A stretch of DNA of 64,000 nucleotides from JAAYUH01 sp964640995. Lineage in GTDB: Bacteria; Caldisericota; Caldisericia; B22-G15. The position numbers and the translations under genes were made by a program. The DNA is taken from assembly GCA_964640995.1 (NCBI GenBank), contig CAZXJJ010000003.1, positions 62,001-126,000 of the forward strand. The letters run 5' to 3'. Below, one piece after another: positions 1 through 8,031 of the stretch; position 1 is the first letter of the stretch, and each line of letters opens with the position of its first letter. The notes under the pieces are model-generated. The model saw only the letters and a program-made list of their open reading frames with translations, did not search any database and was not told the DNA's origin.

Positions 1-1
1 T

Positions 2-679
2 AAATTAAGATTTTTTACTCTTCTATTTTCTCTTGCAGTTCTCGGCTTTTATTTTGGCGGATGTATCTGTCCTACAAGTTATATTGGAAAACTATTCAGT
101 GTTCAATTTTTATCTATCTCATTTTATACTTTCCTTGTACTTATTATATTTATCTCAATCATAACTCTTTTTAAAGGAAGAGTTTTCTGTGGTTGGGTTT
201 GCCCTCATGGTGCTCTTCAAGAATTTATCTATAAAGTTAAAACTAAAAGATTTGAAAAAGTTGAAAAATATTTGAAATATATAAAATATATTGTTTTAGC
301 AATAGTGCTTATCTTGTCTTTTATCTATTCACAAAATTACTTCTGTGAAGTTTATCCCTTCAAAGTTTTATATAATTTCAGTGGAACAGGATTTATTCTT
401 GCTTTTGCAATAATTATTTTATTTTTCTCAATTTTTATTTATAGACTTTTCTGTAGATTCATTTGTCCTTTTGGTGCATATCTTGGATTAGTTTCTAAGT
501 TAGGAGAAAAATTAGGTCTTAGTAAAAATATAATAACAAACAATTGTATAAGATGCAAAAAATGCATAAAAGAATGTTGTGGAAATTCTATTTGCGAAAA
601 AGACAACTGCTATAGAATTGATAAAAGTGAATGTTTTGATTGTGGAGAGTGCGAAGATAATTGTCCGAAGAATAAATAA
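2..679 (+). CDS. Membrane 4Fe-4S ferredoxin-type protein (NapH/NosR-like), 5' end outside window
   Basis: The frame is open from the first bases, so the gene starts upstream of the window; about 225 codons are present. The visible part has several hydrophobic segments, two paired-Cys loops (GGCICPTSY and GWVCPHGALQEF) and a third (FCRFICPFGAYLGL), the pattern of NapH/NosR/RdxA-type polyferredoxins. The C-terminus carries two ferredoxin motifs, CIRCKKCIKECC and CFDCGECEDNCP. The family passes electrons across or along the cytoplasmic membrane through Fe-S clusters; the partner cannot be told from here. It converges on mnmE with a 4-base gap. Family assignment is firm, physiological role is not. 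Confidence 0.85.
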   Translation, partial: KLRFFTLLFSLAVLGFYFGGCICPTSYIGKLFSVQFLSISFYTFLVLIIFISIITLFKGRVFCGWVCPHGALQEFIYKVKTKRFEKVEKYLKYIKYIVLAIVLILSFIYSQNYFCEVYPFKVLYNFSGTGFILAFAIIILFFSIFIYRLFCRFICPFGAYLGLVSKLGEKLGLSKNIITNNCIRCKKCIKECCGNSICEKDNCYRIDKSECFDCGECEDNCPKNK

Positions 680-683
680 AAAA

Positions 684-2030
684 TTATTTTCCGATACAGA
701 ATCTTTCGAAAATTTCTTTTAATGTATCCTGATCAAATTCTTCGCCAATGATATATTTTAAAGTTTTAATTGCTTCTTTTAAATTTATTGAAATCTTATC
801 TATTTCATCTTTATTTGAAATTATATCATTCAATAATTTCCTTGCTTGAATGAGAAGGTTTTGTTCTCTTGAAGAAATAGATAAAATATCTTCTTGAGTT
901 GGTATTTCTTTAAAATTTTCTAAAATTTTACTCTTTAATTTATCTATACCATCCTTTGTAAGACAGGAAATTGAAACAACTTCTTTATTTAAAATCTCTT
1001 CGAGTTTATTTTTATCTATTTTTTGTGGAAGATCATTTTTATTTATAACTAGTATAAAATTTTTATTTTTAACCCTTTCAATTGCATAAAAATCATCTTC
1101 ATTTAATTCTAAAGACCCATCAAACATTAAAACTATAAAATCTGAGGACTCAAGAACTTTTTCACTTCTTTCTTGAGCAATCTTATCAAGTTCATTTTCA
1201 ATTTTTCTTATAACTCCTGCGGTATCAATTATATCTACTGGAAGATAATCAATATAAATTCTTTCTTTTATTGTGTCTCTTGTTGTTCCTGGAACCTCTG
1301 AAACAATAACTCTTTCTTCCTCCATAAATATATTGAATAAAGATGATTTCCCAACGTTTGCTTTTCCAAAAATTGCTAGTTTTATTCCATCAATAAATGG
1401 TTTTGATTTCTTATGTTTCTCAATAATATTATCAATTGATTCGATATTTCTTTTTATTCTATTAAATAATTCCTCTTCACTAATTAACTCAACATCATCA
1501 GGAAAAGAGATAGATGCTTCAATATTTAACATTAACTCATTTAAATCATTTATAATTTTTTTAATTTCTTCTGTTAATTTACCAGAGAAAACATTAAGTG
1601 AAGATTTTAATTCAACGAGATCATTTGAATAAACAATTCTATTTATAGATTCTGCTCTAACTAAATCTATTTTTCCATTTAAAAATGCTCTTTGAGTAAA
1701 TTCTCCACGTTTTGATAGTCTTGCTCCATACTCTATGATAAGTTCAAGTATCTTATTCATTAAAACTGGAGATGAAAGAGTTTGAATTTCAACAACATCT
1801 TCTCCAGTATATGAATTAGGGCTTTTATAATAAATGACAATTGCATCTCCAAGAGAAGAACCATCTTTATCTTTTAAAAATAGATGTTTTGCTACCCTTG
1901 GCTCAATTAAAATATCTTTTTGAATCAATTTTTTTAAAATATCAAGTGAATCATCCCCAGAGACTCTAATAACTCCAATACCACCAAAACCTCTGGGAGT
2001 TGCAATATTTGCTATTGTATCACTATTCAT
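684..2030 (-). CDS. mnmE: tRNA modification GTPase MnmE
   Basis: This 448-residue protein is a full-length MnmE, the GTPase that with MnmG installs the carboxymethylaminomethyl or aminomethyl group at C5 of wobble uridine. The N-terminal folate-binding domain is recognisable, including RGEFTQRAFLNGKIDL around residues 108-123. The G domain has P-loop GKANVGKS (222-229), DTAG (269-272) and NKND. The C-terminus is the diagnostic CIGK with its catalytic-loop Cys. It is the last gene of the rpmH-rnpA-yidD-yidC-jag block and its start overlaps the jag stop by 8 bases. The usual partner mnmG is not adjacent; the next gene is the unrelated convergent Fe-S protein. Confidence 0.97.
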   Translation of the reverse strand: MNSDTIANIATPRGFGGIGVIRVSGDDSLDILKKLIQKDILIEPRVAKHLFLKDKDGSSLGDAIVIYYKSPNSYTGEDVVEIQTLSSPVLMNKILELIIEYGARLSKRGEFTQRAFLNGKIDLVRAESINRIVYSNDLVELKSSLNVFSGKLTEEIKKIINDLNELMLNIEASISFPDDVELISEEELFNRIKRNIESIDNIIEKHKKSKPFIDGIKLAIFGKANVGKSSLFNIFMEEERVIVSEVPGTTRDTIKERIYIDYLPVDIIDTAGVIRKIENELDKIAQERSEKVLESSDFIVLMFDGSLELNEDDFYAIERVKNKNFILVINKNDLPQKIDKNKLEEILNKEVVSISCLTKDGIDKLKSKILENFKEIPTQEDILSISSREQNLLIQARKLLNDIISNKDEIDKISINLKEAIKTLKYIIGEEFDQDTLKEIFERFCIGK

Positions 2031-2529
2031 TATTGGTTGATTTTAACGCAACAACAACCCTTCTATTTGGCTCTTTGCCAATTGAGTATGTATAAACATA
2101 TTGATTGTTTGCAAGTGTTGTATGAATAATTTTTCTTGCCATTGCACTCATTGGTTGAAGAATCTGATCTTTCTTTGTTTTTCTTGCCTTAATTGCTGCT
2201 TCAATTGCGAGATTTCTTAAATAATCTATCTGTTTCTGTTTATAACCAGAAATATCAACTATAAAAAGTCTTTTGTCTTTAAAATTTCTGTGAATTATTG
2301 AATTTAAAAGATATTGTAATGTTGTAAGAACTTTTCCTTGTTTACCTATAAAAAGAGCCTGCTTTTCTTTTGAAAGTTGTAATATGTTTACATAAACTTC
2401 TTCATCTTTCTCTCTTATTTCAAAATCAACTTTTTCTCCAAATTTTTCAAAAAAGTACCCCAAAATTCCCTTTAATATTTTAGATGTATCTTTTTCGTTT
2501 AGTTTAACATTAAAAATCTTTTCCATCAT
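2023..2529 (-). CDS. jag: Jag/KhpB-type RNA-binding protein (KH + R3H)
   Basis: A 168-residue protein with a KH domain (GxxG loop IGKQGK, followed by TLQYLLN) and a C-terminal R3H domain (MARKIIH, then GKEPNRRVVV). This pairing is typical of Jag/KhpB, a small-RNA or mRNA binding protein encoded next to yidC. The separate Jag-N domain found in Firmicutes homologues is not apparent: the protein starts almost directly with the region before the KH. The start overlaps the yidC stop by 4 bases, implying translational coupling. Two Met codons lie at the start, so the N-terminus is uncertain by one residue. Confidence 0.93.
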   Translation of the reverse strand: MMEKIFNVKLNEKDTSKILKGILGYFFEKFGEKVDFEIREKDEEVYVNILQLSKEKQALFIGKQGKVLTTLQYLLNSIIHRNFKDKRLFIVDISGYKQKQIDYLRNLAIEAAIKARKTKKDQILQPMSAMARKIIHTTLANNQYVYTYSIGKEPNRRVVVALKSTNNE

Positions 2530-3899
2530 TTCTTTATCTGTTTTAATGCTTCTTGATATCTTTTATTAATAAAGAAATATTCAACTGTAGAAAATATACT
2601 ATAGAAAATCCAATATATTGAAATAGCGCTTGGAAATGACAAAGCCCAATATGCAATTAAAATTGGAAACATTATCATAAAGATTCTTGCATTAGGGTCT
2701 TTTCCACTTGATACCCATTGCTGAAGTAAAGTTGTCAATGCAACTAAAATTGGAATCAAATATGTAGGGTCAGGAGCAGCAAGATTATTTATCCATAAAA
2801 ATTTCTGATCAAGAAGTTTTACATAGCCATTTAAAGAGGAGAAAAGAATAAGTAAAATTGGAAGAGGCAAAATTGACATAAGACATCCAGTTGTTGGATT
2901 TATTCCATATTTTTTGTAAAGTTTCATCTGTTCTTCCTGTGCTTTTCTTGGATCATCCTTATATTTTTTCTGTATTGCTTGAAGTTCAGGTGTAATCATT
3001 TGAGTTTTACTCATATTTCTTATCTGTTGAATTGTAAATGGAAGAATTATTAATTTAATTAATAGTGTTAAAAATATAATTGCAATACCATAATTTGGAA
3101 TAATTCCATAGAAGAAATCAAGAATTCTTCTTACAAAATAAACAAATGAGTTACTAACAATATTAATTGTTGCATCCTCTTCAATATGATATTCATTACC
3201 GCTTGTATCTTTATAATCTACCATTATAGGAATGTTGAAACTTTTTGGTGTTACATTCTCATGTGGTTTTAATCTTAATGTGAATGTTGCATTTTTACCT
3301 GCTTGAAGGGATTCAAGATAAGTATTTTTCCCAGTTATATATTCAGAAAAGTAGTCATTTTCTTTAATCTTAACTTTTATTTCTCTTGCTTCAGTGTTTC
3401 CTGTATTTTTTAAATTCACTGATAGTGCAATTAATGTTTCATAAGTTGCTTTAACATTTGGTGTTGCAGAAAATTGAAGAAAGCCTCCTTTTCCAATAAT
3501 TTTTAATGGGAAATGTGAGTTATAAATTTTCTTTGTTCCACCTTCTTCAAATTCAACTTTTCCTAAGAAAGTGTATTCATCGAGTTTTATATCTTCTTTT
3601 ACTTTAAAATTAAATGTTACTTTTTTTTCTTCTTCTTTCTTTATTAAATCTAAAACCTTTTTTGTCTCGAGTAATTCAAATGGTCCGAAATCAGAAAAAT
3701 TTGAAAGTGAACCAATATCTAATGTTAAATTCTTTTTCTCTTCACCTAGATTTTTGATTATCAATTCAAAAAAGAAAGAATCTCCAACATTTTTCTTTTC
3801 TATTGGTGTGGTTGTAATTTTTAAGTCTAATTGACTAAAAGTTGCACCAATTAATAAAAAGAATACTAACATTACTGACAAAATTAAATACTTCTTCAT
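2526..3899 (-). CDS. yidC: Membrane protein insertase YidC with Ig-like periplasmic region
   Basis: The C-terminal 200 residues are clear YidC/Oxa1: the conserved region begins at PNYGIAIIFLTLLIKLIILP and includes the cytoplasmic helical hairpin (PELQAIQKKYKDD) and about five membrane helices. A signal-type hydrophobic segment opens the protein. Between them lie about 220 residues that look like two beta-sandwich modules of the NEW3/CARDB kind (ENLGEEKK-like and LKNTGNTEAREIKV motifs) rather than the usual proteobacterial P1 domain. YidC inserts and folds membrane proteins, alone or with Sec. It sits 10 bases after yidD and is coupled to jag. The insertase call is certain; the fold of the outer region is inferred by eye. 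Confidence 0.95.
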   Translation of the reverse strand: MKKYLILSVMLVFFLLIGATFSQLDLKITTTPIEKKNVGDSFFFELIIKNLGEEKKNLTLDIGSLSNFSDFGPFELLETKKVLDLIKKEEEKKVTFNFKVKEDIKLDEYTFLGKVEFEEGGTKKIYNSHFPLKIIGKGGFLQFSATPNVKATYETLIALSVNLKNTGNTEAREIKVKIKENDYFSEYITGKNTYLESLQAGKNATFTLRLKPHENVTPKSFNIPIMVDYKDTSGNEYHIEEDATINIVSNSFVYFVRRILDFFYGIIPNYGIAIIFLTLLIKLIILPFTIQQIRNMSKTQMITPELQAIQKKYKDDPRKAQEEQMKLYKKYGINPTTGCLMSILPLPILLILFSSLNGYVKLLDQKFLWINNLAAPDPTYLIPILVALTTLLQQWVSSGKDPNARIFMIMFPILIAYWALSFPSAISIYWIFYSIFSTVEYFFINKRYQEALKQIKK

Positions 3900-3909
3900 T
3901 CTTCCTCCT

Positions 3910-4122
3910 CTATGGTACTGGGTCTTCTCCTCCAGGAAAGAAAGGATTGCATCTTAAAATCCTTTTTATTCCAAGAAAAAGACCCTTTAAAACTCCATAT
4001 TTTTGAACTGCTTCAAAAGTATATTGTGAACATGTTGGTGTGTATCTACATGATGGTGGAAATAGAGGAGAAATAAATTTCTGATAGAACTTAATTAGAA
4101 TAAACACTAACTTTTTCATCAT
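3910..4122 (-). CDS. yidD: Membrane protein insertion efficiency factor YidD
   Basis: A 70-residue YidD. The family signature is intact: an amphipathic N-terminal helix (FYQKFISPLFPPSCRY), then TPTCSQYTFEA with the conserved Cys residues, and RILRCNPFFPGGEDPVP at the C-terminus. YidD is a membrane-associated helper of YidC-dependent insertion. Its start lies inside rnpA (32-base overlap), and two consecutive ATG codons follow a good AAGGAGAT ribosome-binding site, so either may be used. Gene order rpmH-rnpA-yidD-yidC is the standard bacterial arrangement. Confidence 0.96.
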   Translation of the reverse strand: MMKKLVFILIKFYQKFISPLFPPSCRYTPTCSQYTFEAVQKYGVLKGLFLGIKRILRCNPFFPGGEDPVP

Positions 4123-4432
4123 TATATCTCCTTAAAAAATTTTCAAAATCATTTATTATTTCTTCTTTTCTTTTTTTTATAACAAAAGGTGGAATAATAA
4201 CTGCTACCCAAATTTTATCAAATAAAATTTGATATTTATAAAATATCTCTCTTATAAATCTTCTTATCTTGTTTCTCTCAACTGAACCTTTCGATTTTAT
4301 TGGTATAAAAGCAACTTTTAGTTCTTCTTTTTTTTTAACTACAAATGTAATATTTTTTTCTTTAAATTTTATTCCTGTTTTCATTAACTCATCTATCTCT
4401 TTTTTGGAAAGTCTTTTTGCAAGTTTACCCAT
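4091..4432 (-). CDS. rnpA: Ribonuclease P protein component
   Basis: A 113-residue protein subunit of RNase P, which helps the catalytic RNA remove 5' leaders from pre-tRNA. The characteristic basic signature is seen in the middle (KGSVERNKIRRFIREIF), matching the RNR motif region, and the N-terminal LSKKEIDELMKTG fits the family. The start codon shares a base with the rpmH stop (TAATG), so the two are translationally coupled; the 3' end overlaps yidD. The RNase P RNA gene is not visible in this window. Confidence 0.95.
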   Translation of the reverse strand: MGKLAKRLSKKEIDELMKTGIKFKEKNITFVVKKKEELKVAFIPIKSKGSVERNKIRRFIREIFYKYQILFDKIWVAVIIPPFVIKKRKEEIINDFENFLRRYNDEKVSVYSN

Positions 4433-4569
4433 TATCTTGGTGTTAAAACTTTTCTACCCTTCCTCCTCCTTCTTTTTATAATATTTCTTCCACCTGGTGT
4501 GCTCATTCTTTTTAAAAATCCATGAACTTTTCTTCTTCTTCCTTTATGAGGATGATAAGTTGTTCTCAT
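4432..4569 (-). CDS. rpmH: 50S ribosomal protein L34
   Basis: A 45-codon gene encoding a very basic protein that begins MRTTYHPHKGRRRKVHGF and ends KRRRRKGRKVLTPR. This matches L34 (HGFxxRM followed by GRxxxxxRRxKGRK). A strong site, GGAGG, precedes the ATG by a few bases. It heads the rnpA-yidD-yidC-jag-mnmE block. In many bacteria dnaA and the origin lie on its other side; here a thiol oxidoreductase gene sits there on the same strand. Confidence 0.96.
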   Translation of the reverse strand: MRTTYHPHKGRRRKVHGFLKRMSTPGGRNIIKRRRRKGRKVLTPR

Positions 4570-4589
4570 ATCTTAACCTCCTTTTTATT

Positions 4590-5270
4590 CTATGCGATTG
4601 CTTTTAAAACCTCATCAACAAAATCATCTTCTGGTATAGCACCTTCAAACTCTATTTTATCATTAATAATAATTTTTGGCACAGCATATACATTATATCT
4701 ATCAGATAAATTTGGAAATTCAGTTGCCTCAACCATATCTGCAACAATATTTTCATTTAAATATGCTATTTTATGTGCGGTTCTAACTGCTCTTGGACAA
4801 TATGGACATGTTGGAGTTACAAAAACTTGTATATGAACTTTATCTTTTATATCTTCTATTTTCTTTATATTATCCTCTTTTAAATCAATTTCACCTTTTG
4901 ATGCATCAATTATATCTTCAATAAAAGATGTAAATTCATATCCAGCAGGAATACCAACATATCTAACCAAACCTTTATTTTTACCTAAAATAACAATTGT
5001 TGGAATTCTTTCAATCTTATATTGATCAAAAATTTCTTTATCTTTACCAAGCTCATAAATTTCAAGTTTTAATTTATCAGAAAGAGAGACAACATCTGTA
5101 TAAATCTCTTCTGCCTCTTTACAATATCTGCACTCATTATCCTCTGTTTCCTCTGGAGTCCAAAGACCAACTCCACTTTTTTTAAAGAATAAAATTCTTA
5201 CTTCATCTTTTAACTCTTTATCGAATCTTTCTTTAATTATTCTTTTGTCTTTCTCTTGTATAAGGCCCAT
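4590..5270 (-). CDS. Protein disulfide oxidoreductase, two thioredoxin folds (PDO/GrlA-like)
   Basis: A 226-residue protein built from two thioredoxin-fold units. The first has active site CRYC (residues 47-50) with cis-Pro in RIPTIVILG; the second has CPYC (155-158) with cis-Pro in AVPKIIIND. This double arrangement is the PDO family known from Pyrococcus, Sulfolobus and Aquifex, thought to make and shuffle disulfides in the cytosol of thermophiles. There is no signal peptide, consistent with a cytoplasmic location. It lies 20 bases upstream of rpmH in the same direction and has its own promoter in the divergent gap shared with cutA. Confidence 0.92.
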   Translation of the reverse strand: MGLIQEKDKRIIKERFDKELKDEVRILFFKKSGVGLWTPEETEDNECRYCKEAEEIYTDVVSLSDKLKLEIYELGKDKEIFDQYKIERIPTIVILGKNKGLVRYVGIPAGYEFTSFIEDIIDASKGEIDLKEDNIKKIEDIKDKVHIQVFVTPTCPYCPRAVRTAHKIAYLNENIVADMVEATEFPNLSDRYNVYAVPKIIINDKIEFEGAIPEDDFVDEVLKAIA

Positions 5271-5309
5271 ATCTTATTCCTCCTTGATATCTTTCAAATT
5301 AGTTTTTAA

Positions 5310-5315
5310 ATTATA
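5310..5315 (-). promoter_or_regulatory. Extended -10 promoter for the disulfide oxidoreductase gene
   Basis: Read on the minus strand the gap contains TGATATAAT, a perfect TATAAT preceded by TG at the extended -10 position. No good -35 box lies 16-18 bases upstream. It is about 40 bases before the ATG, which has an AGGAGG ribosome-binding site. It probably drives the oxidoreductase gene and possibly the ribosomal/insertase block behind it. Confidence 0.6.
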
Positions 5316-5324
5316 TCACAATAT

Positions 5325-5333
5325 TGTTATAAT
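5325..5333 (+). promoter_or_regulatory. Extended -10 promoter for cutA
   Basis: The plus strand shows TGTTATAAT, a TATAAT with upstream TG, 20 bases before the cutA ATG. The ribosome-binding site GGAGGG lies between. This promoter faces the opposite one at 5310-5315, so the two transcription units share a short divergent control region. Confidence 0.6.
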
Positions 5334-5352
5334 TTTAATAATGGAGGGATAG

Positions 5353-5691
5353 ATGGAAGATAAATTAATAATGGTAATCACTACAATTGATGATATGGAG
5401 AAGGCAAAAAAAATTGCAAGATTCATTGTTGATCAGAGGTTAGGTGCATGTGTTCAAATTATTGGACCAATTCAAAGTATTTATTACTGGAGAGATAAAA
5501 TTGAGGATGGAAAAGAGTGGTTAATTTTTATAAAAACCAGGAAAAATTTATACCAAAAACTTGAAGAGTATATTATAAAATTCCATCCGTATATAGTGCC
5601 TGAGATTGTTTCTTTTGAAATGGAAAATAGTTTCAAAAAATATTTTGATTGGGTTTTTGAGGTAACACGAAGAAGAGAAGAAAATGATTAA
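5353..5691 (+). CDS. cutA: CutA1 divalent-cation tolerance protein
   Basis: A 112-residue CutA. The family signature is present: TTIDDMEKAKKIARFIVDQRLGACVQ written here as its two halves (DDMEKAKKIA, RLGACVQ), then IYYWRDKIEDGKEWL and HPYIVPEIVSF. CutA forms very stable trimers and has been linked to copper or general divalent-cation tolerance, but its cellular role is unsettled. It starts after a GGAGGG site and overlaps the downstream protease gene by 8 bases, so the two are co-translated. Confidence 0.95.
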   Translation: MEDKLIMVITTIDDMEKAKKIARFIVDQRLGACVQIIGPIQSIYYWRDKIEDGKEWLIFIKTRKNLYQKLEEYIIKFHPYIVPEIVSFEMENSFKKYFDWVFEVTRRREEND

Positions 5692-6928
5692 GACTATTTT
5701 TATCTTAATTTTTCTTTTTTCAAATATTTGGGAGTTAATTCTAAATAATTTAAATTTAAAGCATTCTTTTGAAAAAGGTAAAGATGTTCCTAAAATTTTT
5801 AAAGATTCACTTGATGAAGAGACACTTAAAAAGAGTTTAAATTATCTAAAAGACAAGACTATACTTTCAAACATCGAAATAATAATCAAAACAATTTTTA
5901 TTCTTATAGGTTTAATTTATCTTTTCCCATTATTTGAAAATCTAGCTATTAAATTTGTATATAATAAAATTTCTTTGAATTATTCATTTTATCAATCAAT
6001 CATTTTCTTTATTTTATTAGGTGTATTTGTTTTTTTAATTGACCTTCCATTTGACATAATTTTTACATTTAAAATAGAGAAAAAATATGGTTTCTCAAAT
6101 ATTACACCAAAATTATACATAATTGATAAAATAAAAATGATAATATTATCTTTAATAATCGGCTTGCCACTTCTATATATTTTTATTAACTTTGTTTTAA
6201 AAATTAAACTCTTTTTTGTACCCCTTTCATTAATAATTATAGGAGTAATATTTTTAATAAATATCATCTACCCATCAATAATACTTCCACTTTTTTATAA
6301 GTTTGAGAAACTTCAAAATGAAGATCTAAAAAATAAAATTTTTAACATAACACAAAAAATTGGACTAAAATTTGAAAATATCTATGTTATGAATGCATCT
6401 TCAAGATCAACTCACACAAATGCATTTTTTTCTGGTTTAGGCAAAACAAAGAAAATTGTTTTTTATGATACACTTTTAAAAAATCATTCAGAGGAAGAAA
6501 TTCTTTCAATTTTTGCACACGAACTTGGTCATTATAAAAAGGGTCATATTTTTAAATCTGTTTTACTTTCCTCAATCTTTATTTTTATTGTTCTTTTTTT
6601 GTTTAATGTTCTTATAAATACACAAATTTCTGAAGTTTTTTATTCATGCAAGAAATGTATAGATTTAAAAATATCATATACAAGCTTTTTCTTATCAAGC
6701 ATTCTTTTTCCTATTGAATTTTTAATCAATTCAATAAGTAGAAAATTTGAGTTCGAATCAGATGGTTTTGCGGCAAAATTAACAGATAAATATTCAATGA
6801 TAAAATCATTGAAGAAAATTTTTAAAGAAAATTTATCAAATCTATTTCCGCATCCATTATTTTCAAAATTTAAATATACTCATCCACCCCCAATAGAAAG
6901 AATAGAACATTTAAATTCATTGACTTAG
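5684..6928 (+). CDS. M48-family (Ste24-like) integral-membrane zinc metalloprotease
   Basis: A 414-residue multi-spanning membrane protein with the zinc motif HELGH at residues 279-283 in FAHELGHYKKGH and a downstream EFESDGFA segment that would supply the third zinc ligand. Length, the hydrophobic N-terminal half and the catalytic core placement fit the CAAX prenyl protease 1 (Ste24p) branch of M48 rather than HtpX, which is shorter. Bacterial members probably take part in membrane protein quality control; true prenyl substrates are not expected. The promoter of the next operon overlaps its last codons. Confidence 0.9.
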   Translation: MIKTIFILIFLFSNIWELILNNLNLKHSFEKGKDVPKIFKDSLDEETLKKSLNYLKDKTILSNIEIIIKTIFILIGLIYLFPLFENLAIKFVYNKISLNYSFYQSIIFFILLGVFVFLIDLPFDIIFTFKIEKKYGFSNITPKLYIIDKIKMIILSLIIGLPLLYIFINFVLKIKLFFVPLSLIIIGVIFLINIIYPSIILPLFYKFEKLQNEDLKNKIFNITQKIGLKFENIYVMNASSRSTHTNAFFSGLGKTKKIVFYDTLLKNHSEEEILSIFAHELGHYKKGHIFKSVLLSSIFIFIVLFLFNVLINTQISEVFYSCKKCIDLKISYTSFFLSSILFPIEFLINSISRKFEFESDGFAAKLTDKYSMIKSLKKIFKENLSNLFPHPLFSKFKYTHPPPIERIEHLNSLT

Positions 6929-6948
6929 ATCAAACAAAAATTTAAAAT
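6920..6948 (+). promoter_or_regulatory. Sigma-70 type promoter of the carbamoyltransferase operon
   Basis: TTGACT (6920-6925), a 17-base spacer and TAAAAT (6943-6948) form a good vegetative promoter. Predicted start is near 6955, and an AAAGGAGG ribosome-binding site follows before the ATG at 6981. The -35 box lies inside the end of the upstream protease gene. Together with the terminator at 11670 it delimits a four-gene transcription unit. Confidence 0.7.
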
Positions 6949-6980
6949 TTAAATAAATAATTCCTTAAAGGAGGTTTCTT

Positions 6981-8027
6981 ATGAAAACTGAAAGTTTCAG
7001 GGGAAGGGATTGGATTACAGATCTTGAGTACACAAAAGAAGAACTTGAAACAATTCTTGAAGTTGCATGGGATTTGAAAAGAAAAAGAGCAACAGGAGAA
7101 CCACATGAACTTTTAAAGGGAAAAACTCTTTTTATGATTTTTTATAATCAATCTTTAAGAACAAGAAACTCTTTTGAAGCAGGTATGCATCAACTTGGAG
7201 GACATGCACATGACCTTAATCCAAAACAAATTTACACACCTGCTCTTCCTGGAAGAGAAGTTGCTTATTCAACAGAAAGAGTTTCAGATGTTGCAAGAGT
7301 TTTATCAAGAATGGGAGAAGGTATTGCAATAAGGTGCTATGGTGAACCAGTTGACTGGATTTATGGTGAAGCAAACAGAATGATAAGAGAATTTGCATAT
7401 TGGGCAGATATTCCAGTAATAAATATGGAAGATGATATGTATCATCCTTGTCAAGCAATGGCTGACATAATGACAATTATTGAAAAGAAAGGAAGAGATT
7501 TAAGAGGAAAGAAGTTTGTAATGAGTTGGGCATACTCTCCATCAGTTGAGAAACCACTTGCAGTTCCACAAAGCGCAATAACAGTTGCATCAAAATTTGG
7601 ACTAAATATAACTCTTTCTTATCCAGAGGGTCTTGAACTTGATCCTAATATTATTGAAGCAGTTAAAGAAAATGTTAAAAAACATGGTGGAAGTTTTGAA
7701 ATTGTTAATGATATGAAAGAAGCATTTAAAGATGCTGACATTGTTTATCCAAAATCATGGACAAGCAAACATTTTATTCCTCCAGAAGTTGATAAACCAA
7801 TGCTTGAAAAAACTCAAGAACTTTTTGAAAAAAATAAACATTGGAAAACAACAAAAGAGATGATGAAATTAGCAAAAGAAGATGCAATTTACATGCATTG
7901 TTTACCTGCTGATAGAGGCTTTGAGGTTGATGATGATGTAATTGATGGAACACAATCTGTTGTATTTGATGAAGCAGAAAATAGATTACATGTTCAAAAA
8001 GCAATAATGGCTCTTCTTATGAGGTAA
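6981..8027 (+). CDS. Knotted carbamoyltransferase, YgeW-like
   Basis: A 348-residue member of the aspartate/ornithine carbamoyltransferase superfamily. The carbamoyl-phosphate loop SLRTR is at residues 58-62, HPCQ at 155-158 and the C-terminal HCLP at 306-309, followed by ADRGFEVDDDV. The SPSVEKPLAVPQ segment resembles the YgeW/N-acetylornithine-type branch, which carries a trefoil knot, rather than classical ArgF. The family moves a carbamoyl group between phosphate and an amino acid; the amino acid here is unknown. As first gene of a unit with carbamate kinase it probably runs backwards, making carbamoyl phosphate. A second, distinct paralog closes the operon. Confidence 0.85.
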   Translation: MKTESFRGRDWITDLEYTKEELETILEVAWDLKRKRATGEPHELLKGKTLFMIFYNQSLRTRNSFEAGMHQLGGHAHDLNPKQIYTPALPGREVAYSTERVSDVARVLSRMGEGIAIRCYGEPVDWIYGEANRMIREFAYWADIPVINMEDDMYHPCQAMADIMTIIEKKGRDLRGKKFVMSWAYSPSVEKPLAVPQSAITVASKFGLNITLSYPEGLELDPNIIEAVKENVKKHGGSFEIVNDMKEAFKDADIVYPKSWTSKHFIPPEVDKPMLEKTQELFEKNKHWKTTKEMMKLAKEDAIYMHCLPADRGFEVDDDVIDGTQSVVFDEAENRLHVQKAIMALLMR

Positions 8028-8031
8028 GTTT

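Noticed and set aside
4432..5352. Replication origin next to rpmH
   Set aside because: No dnaA, no dnaN and no cluster of DnaA boxes was seen; the neighbour is a disulfide oxidoreductase gene.
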